This document shows, piece by piece, positions 8,973 to 17,925 of a stretch of DNA of 64,000 nucleotides. The stretch's first letter is position 1; every line of letters starts with the position of its first letter. The translations under genes and the position numbers were made by a program. The DNA lies in NCBI GenBank assembly GCA_964574325.1, contig CAZNMY010000004.1, positions 1 to 64,000 of the forward strand, in the 5' to 3' direction. The notes beneath the pieces were generated by a model. That model was not told the origin of the DNA and did no database searches. It was given only the letters and a program-made list of their open reading frames with translations. The DNA comes from CAMDPA01 sp964574325. Lineage in GTDB: Bacteria; Pseudomonadota; Alphaproteobacteria; Rhizobiales; Hyphomicrobiaceae.

Positions 8973-9001
8973 TTGACTTGCACACATCTCCAACCTATAA
9001 G
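8973..9001 (+). promoter_or_regulatory. Strong sigma-70 promoter of rpmH-rnpA
   Basis: TTGACT (8973-8978) and TATAAG (8996-9001) separated by exactly 17 bases. It lies about 140 bases upstream of rpmH and has no competing gene between, as expected for a ribosomal-protein promoter. Confidence 0.8.
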
Positions 9002-9141
9002 CTGCCGCCACAGTGATATCAGGGCGCTCGATCTGAAGCGCGCCTTCTGTCGGATCTCTGATGGTCCGCGGGAGGCGTCGTTTTGTTTGGCGCCGCTCCG
9101 GTTGTCCCTGCACAACCCGGCACACCTTTGGAGATTTCCCC

Positions 9142-9276
9142 GTGAAGCGCACTTATCAGCCGAGCCGGCTCGTTCGGAAGCGTCGCCATGGTTTTCGCGC
9201 GCGCATGTTGACCAAGGGCGGCCAGAAAGTGCTTGCCCGCCGTCGCTCGAAAGGTCGCAAGCGCCTGTCGGCTTGA
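9142..9276 (+). CDS. rpmH: 50S ribosomal protein L34
   Basis: The 44-residue L34 of the large ribosomal subunit, starting with GTG: KRTYQPSRLVRKRRHGFRAR, then a GGQKVLARRRSKGRKRLSA tail. The length and the whole sequence match the bacterial family. Upstream codons in the same frame are not part of L34. It is followed by rnpA, the universal bacterial pairing, under the promoter at 8973. Confidence 0.98.
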   Translation: MKRTYQPSRLVRKRRHGFRARMLTKGGQKVLARRRSKGRKRLSA

Positions 9277-9352
9277 ACCCGATCTGTTCGGGTCCAGTCT
9301 GCTCGATCTCGGGCGCCCGCGAACGCCGCGCATTCCTCGAAGGAGAGCGACG

Positions 9353-9787
9353 GTGCGCCTCTCGACACTGAAGAAGCGCGCCGAGTTCCAGCGCGTACGC
9401 GGCGGCGGCAGATGGTCGGCGGAAGCGTTCGTGCTGGAAGGTAAGGCGCGCCGGGATGATGGTATCGAGGAACCGCGTTTCGGCTTCACGGTGACGAAGA
9501 AGCTCGGCGGTGCCGTGGTGCGCAATCGAATTCGCCGCCGGCTTCGTGCAGCACTGGCCGAGCTTGCGGGCGTGCATGCAAATCCACGTTTCGACTACGT
9601 TGTCGTGGCGCGGCAGCCGTGCTTCGAAATCGAATTCGCGAAGCTGCGTGACGATCTGACGTTGGCCTTCGAGCGGGTTCACCGGGGACCCAAGCCGATG
9701 CGTCCGAAACCGAACACCGCAGACCACGGTTCGGCGAAGGGCGACGAGACCTCGCTTCCCGGACGCCCGACCTCTCGGACGCGCTGA
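9353..9787 (+). CDS. rnpA: Ribonuclease P protein component
   Basis: A 144-residue RnpA, the basic protein subunit that helps the RNase P RNA remove 5' leaders from pre-tRNA. The family hallmark RNRIRRRLR (RNR motif) lies near residues 58-66, with RFGFTVTKKLGGAVVRNR preceding it. The start is GTG at 9353, directed by AGGAGAG eight bases upstream. Compared with E. coli RnpA it has a C-terminal Pro/Ser/Arg extension of about 25 residues. The usual next gene yidD is missing; yidC begins 116 bases on. Confidence 0.94.
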   Translation: MRLSTLKKRAEFQRVRGGGRWSAEAFVLEGKARRDDGIEEPRFGFTVTKKLGGAVVRNRIRRRLRAALAELAGVHANPRFDYVVVARQPCFEIEFAKLRDDLTLAFERVHRGPKPMRPKPNTADHGSAKGDETSLPGRPTSRTR

Positions 9788-9903
9788 ATTGGACTGAAAC
9801 CGCCCTCGGCCGTGACGAGGTAGCACTTAACCCGAGCGCAAAACACGGATACAAGCCGCTCGGCACTTCATCGCTACCCGTTACTGGCGGAGCTCACGCG
9901 CCC

Positions 9904-11796
9904 ATGTTCTCGCAACAACCCGACCAGAAGAACCTCTTGGCGGCCATCGCGCTGTCGATGGGCGTCCTGCTGCTTTGGCAATACTTCTACGCCGGTCCCA
10001 AGCAGAAGGAGGAGATGGAGCGCCAGGCTCGCCTCAAGCAGACGACGGCGTCGCAAACGGTCCCGGGAACGACGGCGCCGGGCACGCCCGCGACGGGAAC
10101 CGCCCCCGCACCGGGGGCGCAGCCCGCAGCACCGGGATCAGCGGCTCCCATCGTGCCGGTCAAGCAGGTAACCCGCGACGAAGCGTTGAAGACCTCTCCG
10201 CGCATTGCGATCGAGACGCCGTCTCTGCGCGGCAGCGTTTCTCTGCGCGGCGGCCGTATCGACGATCTGAAGCTGGCGAAGTATCACGACACCGTCGATC
10301 GCTCGAGCCCGAACGTCGTGCTGTTCTCGCCCTCGGGCGGGCCCAACGCCTACTACGCCGAGAAGGGTTGGGTGCCGGCTCCCGGCATCGATCAGCGCAT
10401 GCCGGACAAGGACACCGTCTGGACCGCCGAGACGAAAGGCGCGCTGACGCCGACGAGCCCTGTCGTGCTGAGCTGGAACAACGGCCAGGGCCTCACTTTC
10501 CGCCGCACGGTGAAGCTCGACGACAACTACATGTTCACGATTGCCGACGACGTCGAAAACAAATCCGGCAGAGAGCTGACGCTCTATCCGTTTGCGCTGA
10601 TCTCGCGCCACGGCACGCCGAAGATCGAAGGGTTCTACATCTCTCACGAGGGCCTCATCGGCGTGCTCGGCGCCCAGGGCCTGAAGGAGATCGGCTATGC
10701 CGAATTGACAGACGAAATCGAGAAGAACGTCAAACGCAATCCCGGCAACACCTCCGCCTTCCGCGAGTTCAAGAACGAAAAGACCGGCTGGCTCGGCATC
10801 ACCGACAAGTACTGGGCGGCGGCTCTGATTCCCAATCAGAACCTGGACTACGACGCGCGGCTGTGGGCACGCAAAGAAGCTGACAAGAACTACTTCCAGG
10901 TCGACTACCGTCAGCCTGGGGTGACCATCGCGGCGGGAGCGACGGGATCTGCCGAGACGATGATGTTCGCCGGCGCCAAGGAAGTGCGTGTCGTCGACGG
11001 TTATAAGAACACCCTCGGCATCAAGCAGTTCGACTCGATCATCGACTGGGGCACGTTCTGGTACTTCACCAAGCCGCTGTACCTGCTGCTCGACTGGATC
11101 AACCGGATCGTCAAGAATTTCGGCGTCTCGATCCTGATCATCACGGTGCTGGTCAAGCTGCTGTTCTTCCCTCTCGCCAACAAGTCGTATGAGGCGATGG
11201 CGAAGATGAAGAAGCTCCAGCCGGAGATGGAGAAGATCCGCGAACGCTACAAGGAAGACAAGGCTCGTCAACAGCAGGAGACGATGGCGCTCTACCAGAA
11301 GGAGAAGATCAATCCTCTGGCCGGCTGCTTGCCGATGCTCGTGCAGATACCCGTGTTCTTCGCGCTCTATAAGGTGCTGTTCGTCCTGATCGACATGCGC
11401 CATGCGCCGTTCTTCGGCTGGATCAAGGATCTCTCCGCTCCCGATCCGACGTCGCTGTTCAACCTGTTCGGCCTTATCCCGATCCCGGCGTTCGAGCAGA
11501 TGTTGCTCGGTCATACGATCGGCGCCTGGGCGATCATCATGGGCATCACGATGTGGCTGCAGATGCAGCTCAATCCCCAGCAGCCCGACCCGATGCAGCA
11601 GGCGATCTTCAATTGGATGCCCGTGATGTTCACGGTGATGTTGGGCGGCTTCGCATCGGGCCTCGTCATCTACTGGGCCTGGAGCAACATCCTGTCGATC
11701 GGCCAGCAGTACCTGATCATGAAGAAGAACAACGTCGACATTCCGCTGATGGACAATCTGCGCAAGACGTTCAAACCGCTGATGAAACAGAAATAA
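9904..11796 (+). CDS. yidC: Membrane protein insertase YidC
   Basis: A 630-residue YidC/Oxa1 insertase that integrates and folds inner-membrane proteins, alone or with SecYEG. An N-terminal transmembrane helix (about residues 8-30) is followed by an Ala/Pro/Thr-rich linker, the large periplasmic beta-supersandwich domain, and the conserved C-terminal five-helix core from about residue 375. The C1 loop (KMKKLQPEMEKIRERYKEDK) and the segment NPLAGCLPMLVQIPVFFALYKVL are typical, including the conserved hydrophilic-groove region. Length is normal for gram-negative YidC. It lies in the standard rpmH-rnpA-yidC-engB order. Confidence 0.97.
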   Translation: MFSQQPDQKNLLAAIALSMGVLLLWQYFYAGPKQKEEMERQARLKQTTASQTVPGTTAPGTPATGTAPAPGAQPAAPGSAAPIVPVKQVTRDEALKTSPRIAIETPSLRGSVSLRGGRIDDLKLAKYHDTVDRSSPNVVLFSPSGGPNAYYAEKGWVPAPGIDQRMPDKDTVWTAETKGALTPTSPVVLSWNNGQGLTFRRTVKLDDNYMFTIADDVENKSGRELTLYPFALISRHGTPKIEGFYISHEGLIGVLGAQGLKEIGYAELTDEIEKNVKRNPGNTSAFREFKNEKTGWLGITDKYWAAALIPNQNLDYDARLWARKEADKNYFQVDYRQPGVTIAAGATGSAETMMFAGAKEVRVVDGYKNTLGIKQFDSIIDWGTFWYFTKPLYLLLDWINRIVKNFGVSILIITVLVKLLFFPLANKSYEAMAKMKKLQPEMEKIRERYKEDKARQQQETMALYQKEKINPLAGCLPMLVQIPVFFALYKVLFVLIDMRHAPFFGWIKDLSAPDPTSLFNLFGLIPIPAFEQMLLGHTIGAWAIIMGITMWLQMQLNPQQPDPMQQAIFNWMPVMFTVMLGGFASGLVIYWAWSNILSIGQQYLIMKKNNVDIPLMDNLRKTFKPLMKQK

Positions 11797-11846
11797 GAGA
11801 TCGCGCGAGCCTACCGGCAGCGCGGCCGAGGATTGGGACAGTAGAC

Positions 11847-12494
11847 GTGGACACCGATCCTGAGTTTTCCGCCGAGCAACTCGCGGCTGGCGAGCTGTTG
11901 TTCGCCCGCCCCTGGCAATTCGTCATGGGCACGCCGACGCTGGCATCGCTACCGGCGGCAGATCGCCCCGAGATCGCGTTCGCGGGCCGTTCCAATGTCG
12001 GGAAATCGAGCCTCATCAACGCCTTGGTGCGTCAGAAGGGGCTTGCTCGAACGTCGAATACGCCGGGCCGCACCCAGGAGCTGAACTTCTTCCAGGTCGA
12101 AGCCGTCGACGCCTATCTCGTCGACATGCCCGGCTACGGCTACGCGAAGGCCCCCAAGGACAAGGTCGACGCCTGGACCGAATTGGTGCGCGACTACCTC
12201 CGCGGCCGCCGCAGCTTGAAGCGCGTGCTGATGCTGATCGACGCGCGGCACGGCGTGAAAGCCGCCGACGAGCCCGTGATGGATCTGCTCGACGAAGCCG
12301 CCGTGTCCTACCAGCTCGTGCTGACCAAGGTCGACAAGGTGCCCTTACCGGCGCAGGCCGCCGTTCTGGAAAAGGTCGCAGCGGTCGCGCGCAAGCACCC
12401 GGCAGCGCATCCGGTGTTGCGTTTGACGTCATCGGAGACGGGGCAGGGAATGTCCGAACTCCGCACCGAGATTTCGGTCCTCCTGTCGACCTGA
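11847..12494 (+). CDS. engB: Ribosome biogenesis GTPase EngB/YihA
   Basis: A 215-residue TRAFAC-class GTPase needed for large-subunit assembly. G1 (GRSNVGKSSLI), G2 (TPGRTQ), G3 (DMPGYGYA) and G4 (TKVDK) are intact. The start is the GTG at 11847, giving VDTDPEFSAEQL; the long upstream extension of the frame overlaps yidC and is discarded. The 50-base spacing from yidC suggests cotranscription. It converges on the Clp-N gene with 25 bases between stops. Confidence 0.95.
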   Translation: MDTDPEFSAEQLAAGELLFARPWQFVMGTPTLASLPAADRPEIAFAGRSNVGKSSLINALVRQKGLARTSNTPGRTQELNFFQVEAVDAYLVDMPGYGYAKAPKDKVDAWTELVRDYLRGRRSLKRVLMLIDARHGVKAADEPVMDLLDEAAVSYQLVLTKVDKVPLPAQAAVLEKVAAVARKHPAAHPVLRLTSSETGQGMSELRTEISVLLST

Positions 12495-12519
12495 TCCCGC
12501 CGATCGGACGAAGCGGTAG

Positions 12520-14109
12520 TTACTGGAACATCCGGCCCAGCAGGCCGGCCACGCCGACCGACGCCAGCAGCGTCAGAACGCCGCCGATCAGCGCCGCCAG
12601 CGCCCATTTTGCAAGGGTCTTCGCCGCGGCGCGCGGGTTGCCCGACACGCGCACCGTCACCTGCTGTTCCGGCAACATCGTTTCGACGATCATGCCGTCG
12701 GCGGCCACGGTGCGGATCGAGACCGACAACTGCAACGGAAGCCTACCGCGAGTGCGCGGCGTGACGGCCCATCTCCAGCGCACGTCGTCGTCCTCGCGCT
12801 GGGCGGATTTGGAATCGAACCACTGTGTTTCGGGCGAGGCGTTCTCGACCGACAGGCCCCCGGCCGGCGCACGCAGCCGAACCGCCACGGCACGCGTCAC
12901 GATCGGGCCGCGGCCATGTACCGGTTGCACGTTCGAACCGTAGGCCGTCGCCAGCACGGCTGATCTCGGGATGCGAACCTCGATCGTCGTGGCCGCCATC
13001 AGCGGCATTTTGAGCGGGAACGACTCGACAAGATCGGCGGTCTCGATCGGCAGACGGCCGACCTGAGAAAGCGGTTGAGGCTGAGGTTTTGCTGCGAGGG
13101 GAGGCTCGCTCGACGGCTCAGCAGGCGCTCCGTCGGACCATGGCGCATTCGAGGTCGGCGCCGGCTCGGACGCAATGCCGATGCGGCGCAAGGGGGCATC
13201 GGCGACGGGCGGCACCGGTGGCGGCATCCGAACCGGGCGTCCGGCAGGAATGCCTGCCTGCGGCATCGGAGCGGGAGCCCAATCGGAACCCACCGAAGCC
13301 GGCGCAGACGCGAGCTGTTCCGGCGACCAGGCCACGGCGGCATTGCCGTTGGTCATCGGTTGCGGAACCGCTGCATGAGACCCGCCGATCGACGAAGGCG
13401 GCGGCGGTGTCTGGCCGCTGCGGATCGCAGCGATCCGGCGGCGGGCGGTCGTGACGGGATCATCGTCGAATGCATACTGACCGCCGGTCGCGGGAGCTTC
13501 CGCGGCGGCAACAGGCACCTCGGACGCGACAACCACCGCAGCCGGATGCTCGACGGCGGGTGCGCTGGCCTTGAACACTTCGGGAGCAGTTTGTTGGACC
13601 GGGATCGGCGGCGGCTGCGCGGGTGCGGCCTCGACTGGCGCGGGGCGCGGCTGAGAAGGAGCGCTCGATCGCTTCAGCGCCGCCACGGTGTCCTGGAATT
13701 TGAGGCCGGCGGCGAGCAACAGCTTTGCCGCCTCACTCTTGCCCTCGCCGATGATGGCTGCGAGCACGATGGCGCCGTTGATCTCGTTGCGTCGGCTCTG
13801 CTGGGCCGCCGCGACGGCGTATTCGAGGATCGTGCGCAACGCGGGTGCAGCTTCGGGCATGTCGCCGGGTCCGGCCGGCTGTTGCTGGACGTACTCGGCG
13901 ATCGAGGCATTGAGTTTCAGAAGGTCGATGTTGCACGAAAGCAATACCGATGAGGCGTCCGGATCCTCGATCAGCGCCAGCAGGACATGCTCGAGCGTCA
14001 CTTCGGAATGGTTCTGGGCGCGAGCGAGATCGTGCGCGCGTCCGAGCGTGGCGCCCAGTGCACGAGACTTCGGCACCCAGGTAAGCGCATCCGCGAACGG
14101 CTGCGTCAT
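12520..14109 (-). CDS. Clp N-terminal domain protein with C-terminal membrane anchor
   Basis: A 529-residue protein of unusual build. Residues 1-145 form a double Clp-N repeat (ALGATLGRAHDLARAQNHSE, then LEHVLLALIEDPDASSVL, second repeat from about residue 85), the substrate/adaptor-binding domain of ClpA/ClpC. No AAA+ module follows. Instead there is an Ala/Pro/Gln-rich linker of roughly 200 residues, a beta-rich domain (about 355-490) and a single transmembrane helix near the C-terminus (LAALIGGVLTLLASVGVAGLLG). Topology suggests a tail-anchored protein with cytosolic Clp-N. A role in bringing Clp substrates or adaptors to the membrane is inference. It interrupts the common engB-argB adjacency. 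Confidence 0.75.
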   Translation of the reverse strand: MTQPFADALTWVPKSRALGATLGRAHDLARAQNHSEVTLEHVLLALIEDPDASSVLLSCNIDLLKLNASIAEYVQQQPAGPGDMPEAAPALRTILEYAVAAAQQSRRNEINGAIVLAAIIGEGKSEAAKLLLAAGLKFQDTVAALKRSSAPSQPRPAPVEAAPAQPPPIPVQQTAPEVFKASAPAVEHPAAVVVASEVPVAAAEAPATGGQYAFDDDPVTTARRRIAAIRSGQTPPPPSSIGGSHAAVPQPMTNGNAAVAWSPEQLASAPASVGSDWAPAPMPQAGIPAGRPVRMPPPVPPVADAPLRRIGIASEPAPTSNAPWSDGAPAEPSSEPPLAAKPQPQPLSQVGRLPIETADLVESFPLKMPLMAATTIEVRIPRSAVLATAYGSNVQPVHGRGPIVTRAVAVRLRAPAGGLSVENASPETQWFDSKSAQREDDDVRWRWAVTPRTRGRLPLQLSVSIRTVAADGMIVETMLPEQQVTVRVSGNPRAAAKTLAKWALAALIGGVLTLLASVGVAGLLGRMFQ

Positions 14110-14399
14110 CGCCTCGTCCCTCGAATCGAGTAGCTCGATATCACTATCGCACGCTCTCCCTGTCGGCGAGGTCGGAACCCGTTTTTACAGTAGCTGAACC
14201 GGACGCGAAAATCAGCCTTCGGATCGAGACATGACTTGTCTTGCCGGGTAGGAGGCGAGCCGCCCGTGATTCATGCCGGATGCGCATCATTCATCGCCCG
14301 CCTTGCACCTTTAGGATGAGGGCATGAATGGGAAATACATTGTGAGTCGGCCCCCGCCCGCTATAAACAGCGGCGCAGGAACGGAGGACCAAGGTCAAC
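14110..14399. promoter_or_regulatory. Divergent intergenic region between Clp-N gene and argB
   Basis: 290 bases without a gene. It contains a widely spaced 9-bp inverted repeat (ATTCATGCC at 14269-14277 and GGCATGAAT at 14321-14329) with ATTCAT also at 14288, so it may bind a regulator. No promoter matches the consensus well. GGAGGACC precedes argB as ribosome site. Confidence 0.35.
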
Positions 14400-15368
14400 A
14401 TGAGCGCGAATCAAGCATCTGGCAAGGCAGACAATTCTGCTTCGAACAATGGTAGCGGCAACATATCCGCACATGACCAGGCGCGGATTCTTGCCGAGGC
14501 CTTGCCCCATCTGATCCGCTACGACGAGGAAACCGTCGTCATCAAGTTCGGCGGCAACGCCATGGGCGACGAGGCCCTGGCCGACGCCTTCGCTCAGGAC
14601 ATCGTCTATCTCAAGCTGTCCGGCATCAATCCCGTAGTCGTGCACGGCGGAGGGCCCCAGATCGGCCAGATGCTGAAGAAGCTGCAGATCAAGTCCGAGT
14701 TCGTCCAAGGGCTGCGCGTCACCGACAAGCCGACCGTCGAGATCGTCGAGATGGTCCTGGCCGGTGCGATCAACAAGGAGATCGTCTCGGCGATCAATCG
14801 CCAGGGCGGCAAGGCCGTCGGCATTTCGGGCAAGGACGCGAACCTGATGCGCGCGAAGCGCATCACGCATCTGCCCGACCCGGAATCGAACCTGATGAAG
14901 GCTGTCGACATCGGTTATGTCGGCGATCCCGAGGAGGTTAACCCCTACATTGTCGATATGCTGTCGAAGTCCGACCTGATCCCGGTGATAGCTCCGATCG
15001 CACATGATCGCGATGGCCAGACGCTCAACGTCAACGCCGATACGTTCGCGAGCGCGCTGGCAGCAAAGCTCAAGGCGAAGCGCCTGCTGCTGCTGACCGA
15101 CGTCGCCGGCGTCCTCGACAAGGACAAGAACCTCGTTTCGCATCTGACGGTGCCGGAAGCGCGTCGTCTCATCCGCGAAGGCGTCATCACCGGCGGCATG
15201 ATTCCGAAGATCGAAGGCTGCATCGAGGTCGTCGAGGCCGGCGTCGAAGGCGTGGCGATCATCGATGGCCGAGTGCCGCACTGCGTATTGCTGGAACTGT
15301 TCACGCCCCACGGCGTCGGCACGCTTGTCGACCGTGATCCCGAGTCGAGACCGGAGTCCAAGCGGTAG
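14400..15368 (+). CDS. argB: Acetylglutamate kinase
   Basis: A 322-residue N-acetyl-L-glutamate kinase, second step of arginine synthesis. The amino-acid-kinase motifs are present: VIKFGGNAMGD (phosphate-binding Lys) near residue 44, VVHGGGPQIG, ADTFASALAAKLKAKRLLLLTDVAGV, and GGMIPKI toward the C-terminus. The first about 25 residues are a Ser/Asn-rich extension, possibly part of the Arg-sensitive N-terminal helix region. A GGAGG site precedes the ATG. The next gene starts 4 bases after the stop, making an operon with the HAD phosphatase. Confidence 0.95.
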   Translation: MSANQASGKADNSASNNGSGNISAHDQARILAEALPHLIRYDEETVVIKFGGNAMGDEALADAFAQDIVYLKLSGINPVVVHGGGPQIGQMLKKLQIKSEFVQGLRVTDKPTVEIVEMVLAGAINKEIVSAINRQGGKAVGISGKDANLMRAKRITHLPDPESNLMKAVDIGYVGDPEEVNPYIVDMLSKSDLIPVIAPIAHDRDGQTLNVNADTFASALAAKLKAKRLLLLTDVAGVLDKDKNLVSHLTVPEARRLIREGVITGGMIPKIEGCIEVVEAGVEGVAIIDGRVPHCVLLELFTPHGVGTLVDRDPESRPESKR

Positions 15369-15372
15369 TGGC

Positions 15373-16167
15373 ATGAGTGAGACCGGCAAGCGACCGCCCC
15401 CGACCTCGAGTGCCCCGCCGGCTTCGCCACCGCGAGGTTTCGAACGCACCGGGGTGTGGATCTTCGATCTCGACAACACGCTCTATCCCCCGGAATGCAG
15501 GCTTTTTCTGCAGATCGACCAGCGCATGGGCGAGTTCATCCAGCGCCTCCTCGGCGTCTCGTTCGAGCAGGCGCAGCACTTGCGCAAGACCTACTACCGT
15601 CAGTTCGGCACCACACTTTCGGGGCTGATGAAAGTGCACCGCGTTTCGCCCGAGCCGTTTCTGGATTACGTCCACGATATCGACTTGGCAGCCATCGCAC
15701 CTAACGCACGCCTCAGATCCTCGATCGAGCGCCTCGAAGGCCGCCGCCTGATCTTCACCAATGGCTCGCGCAGACATGCGGAACGCGTCGCCGAGCGGGT
15801 GGGCCTCCTCGATCTTTTCGAGGATATCTGCAGCATCGAGACGTGCGACTACACGCCTAAGCCGACCGCTGTCGCATTCGACCGGATGATAACGCGGCAT
15901 GGGGTATCGGCCGGCGAGTCCGCGATGTTCGAGGACATGCCGCCGAACCTGGAAGTGCCGCACGCGCTCGGCATGACGACAGTGCTGGTGCACGACGACG
16001 CGGGCGATCACCCTTGGCGGGTCGGCCACGTCATCGCGAAGACATCGGTGCCCGACTACATCCATCACATGACGACCGATCTCGCCGCGTTTCTCGAAGA
16101 ACTGCCGCTCCCCTCGCCGAAGGCAGCGTCCCCCGTCGTCCAAGGAGCACAAGATGGGCCGCGTTGA
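15373..16167 (+). CDS. Pyrimidine 5'-nucleotidase-like HAD hydrolase
   Basis: A 264-residue HAD-superfamily phosphatase of the SDT1/pyrimidine 5'-nucleotidase type. Motif I is DLDNT (nucleophile Asp32, acid Asp34), motif II is FTNGS, motif III the Lys in YTPKPT, and motif IV EDMPPNLEVP. The tail after about residue 235 is low complexity. Its start follows the argB stop by 4 bases and its end overlaps the M50 protease by 14 bases, so the three are cotranscribed. The argB-HAD pairing is common in Hyphomicrobiales. The physiological substrate is not known. Confidence 0.88.
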   Translation: MSETGKRPPPTSSAPPASPPRGFERTGVWIFDLDNTLYPPECRLFLQIDQRMGEFIQRLLGVSFEQAQHLRKTYYRQFGTTLSGLMKVHRVSPEPFLDYVHDIDLAAIAPNARLRSSIERLEGRRLIFTNGSRRHAERVAERVGLLDLFEDICSIETCDYTPKPTAVAFDRMITRHGVSAGESAMFEDMPPNLEVPHALGMTTVLVHDDAGDHPWRVGHVIAKTSVPDYIHHMTTDLAAFLEELPLPSPKAASPVVQGAQDGPR

Positions 16168-16828
16168 GATCTTCCGTATCGGTGGTATTCCGATCTTTCT
16201 CGACTTCCTGTTCCTGCTCCTCGCCGTACTCTTCAGTTGGCCGTACTGGTCTGGCGGAAGCGATGTCGGAATGTCGGCCGGCTTCGTGCTCGTCATCGGC
16301 CTGTTCATTTCGATCCTGCTCCACGAGCTCGGCCATGCCTGGGCCGGCCGGTGGTTCGGCATCGGCACACGCGCGATCGAGATCAATGGCCTCGGTGGAC
16401 TTTGTTATTTCGAACGCTCCCTGCCCGCTACGGTGCTGCCGCGAACGGTGATCGGTCTTGCGGGTCCCTTTGCAAATCTGGTGCTCTGGCAGGCGTTCGA
16501 CATTGCGGCTGATTTTTCCAGCGGCGCCGGCGGCGGGCTCCTGGCTGTCGTCCTGAACCAGCTCGCTTATGCGAACCTGCTGCTGTTGATTTTCAATCTC
16601 CTGCCCGCGTTTCCACTCGACGGCGGCAAGGTTTTGGAAGCTTGGCTCGCACCTGTTGCCGGCGCGATCTGGTCCGTCCGCATCGTCGCGGTTCTGGGGC
16701 TCGCCGTTGCGGGGTGGCTGGCATGGCGGTCGTTCCCCGGAAGCACGTTCATGCTGCTGCTCGCGGTGCTGATCGCGATGCAGAACTGGCAGATGCTGCA
16801 GAGTGTCGGCGGCTTCGGCCGGCGTTGA
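16154..16828 (+). CDS. Site-2 protease family (M50) membrane peptidase
   Basis: A 224-residue polytopic membrane protein with the zinc-protease motif HELGH (His57, Glu58, His61) inside the second hydrophobic segment and a second conserved motif NLLPAFPLDGGK, whose Asp is the third zinc ligand. There are about five or six transmembrane helices; no CBS or PDZ domain, so this is a minimal rhomboid-like SpoIVFB/S2P relative. It overlaps the preceding HAD gene by 14 bases. Candidate substrates are unknown; no anti-sigma factor is adjacent. Confidence 0.88.
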   Translation: MGRVEIFRIGGIPIFLDFLFLLLAVLFSWPYWSGGSDVGMSAGFVLVIGLFISILLHELGHAWAGRWFGIGTRAIEINGLGGLCYFERSLPATVLPRTVIGLAGPFANLVLWQAFDIAADFSSGAGGGLLAVVLNQLAYANLLLLIFNLLPAFPLDGGKVLEAWLAPVAGAIWSVRIVAVLGLAVAGWLAWRSFPGSTFMLLLAVLIAMQNWQMLQSVGGFGRR

Positions 16829-16910
16829 TGCCTCGCAACCTGCCGCGTTGACATGCACCGTTGGCGCTGGTGTGCTGAAGGCCACAACAAACGCCCGAGG
16901 AGCGCCGTCG

Positions 16911-17918
16911 ATGACCACCCCGCAAGCACCCACCAGGCCGTTCTCGCCGCCGACCGTCGACAAACTCGCTGTACGCGTCGTCGTAGACAGCCGTTACGAG
17001 CGTTTCCTTCCCAAGCACACGCACGAGCACGTCGCGATCGAGCACGTCGGTCAGGTGCCGCGCCGCCAGATGACCTCGCTGGCCTGCGAATGGGGCCTGT
17101 CGCTGCATCTCGAATCGTCGCGCGCCGGCACACCCGCGCAATTCATGCTCGACTTCGGCTACACGCCGGAGATCGTGTTGCGCAATGCCGATATTCTCGA
17201 CATCGATCCGGGCAAGATCGACGGCCTCATTCTGAGCCATGCCCATCGCGACCATTTCGGCGGCCTCACCGGCTTCGTCACGCAGCATCGCAGCAGGATG
17301 CGCGATGATCTCTGCTTCTATAATGGCGGCGAGGAAGGTTTCCGCGAGAAGATGCTGGGCGACCCCGAGGATCCCGTTTCATGGGGCAGGGTCGATCGCA
17401 CGATGCTGACGGCTCAAGCCGTGAAGCCCTGCAGTTGCAGCGAGCCGCACATCATCGAGGAGCAGGCTTTCACGACCGGCTTCATTCCGCGTGACAGTTT
17501 CGAAACGGTCAGCGGCGGCTCGATGGTCTACGAGTACGACCACTTCACCGAAACCGAGCGGCGCGGCAAGCTGCTCAAGGACACCCACCCCGACGAGCAC
17601 GCCACCTGCTATATCGTGCAGGGCAAGGGCCTCGTGGTGATTTCGTCGTGCGGCCACGTCGGGCTCATCAACACGATCAAGCAGGCGATGCATGTATCCG
17701 GCGTGTCGAAGCTCCACGCCGTTCTCGGCGGTTTCCACCTCGTCACCGCGCCGTCCGAGTACATCGAGCAGACGGTTACGGAGCTCGAGGCCTTGAAGCC
17801 CGACGTCGTGATCCCCATGCATTGTTCAGGCGAGGCTTTCATCAATGCCCTGCGCCGCCGGATGCCGGAGAGGTTGGTCACGACCAACGTCGGCTCGCGG
17901 TTCACCTTCACGGCATGA
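16911..17918 (+). CDS. MBL-fold metallo-hydrolase
   Basis: A 335-residue metallo-beta-lactamase-fold protein. The metal motif SHAHRDHFGG supplies His110, His112, Asp114 and His115; further ligand candidates are in SSCGHVG, GGFHL and PMHCSG. The layout resembles the family annotated as 7,8-dihydropterin-6-yl-methyl-4-(beta-D-ribofuranosyl)aminobenzene 5'-phosphate synthase-like proteins, but that activity is not demonstrated for bacterial members. The ATG at 16911 follows CGAGGAGC. It sits eight bases before maf and probably shares its transcript. Confidence 0.82.
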   Translation: MTTPQAPTRPFSPPTVDKLAVRVVVDSRYERFLPKHTHEHVAIEHVGQVPRRQMTSLACEWGLSLHLESSRAGTPAQFMLDFGYTPEIVLRNADILDIDPGKIDGLILSHAHRDHFGGLTGFVTQHRSRMRDDLCFYNGGEEGFREKMLGDPEDPVSWGRVDRTMLTAQAVKPCSCSEPHIIEEQAFTTGFIPRDSFETVSGGSMVYEYDHFTETERRGKLLKDTHPDEHATCYIVQGKGLVVISSCGHVGLINTIKQAMHVSGVSKLHAVLGGFHLVTAPSEYIEQTVTELEALKPDVVIPMHCSGEAFINALRRRMPERLVTTNVGSRFTFTA

Positions 17919-17925
17919 GATCTGG

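Noticed and set aside
10138..11514. Long minus-strand ORF opposite yidC
   Set aside because: Low-complexity Arg/Asp/His composition, no ribosome site, lies wholly within yidC.
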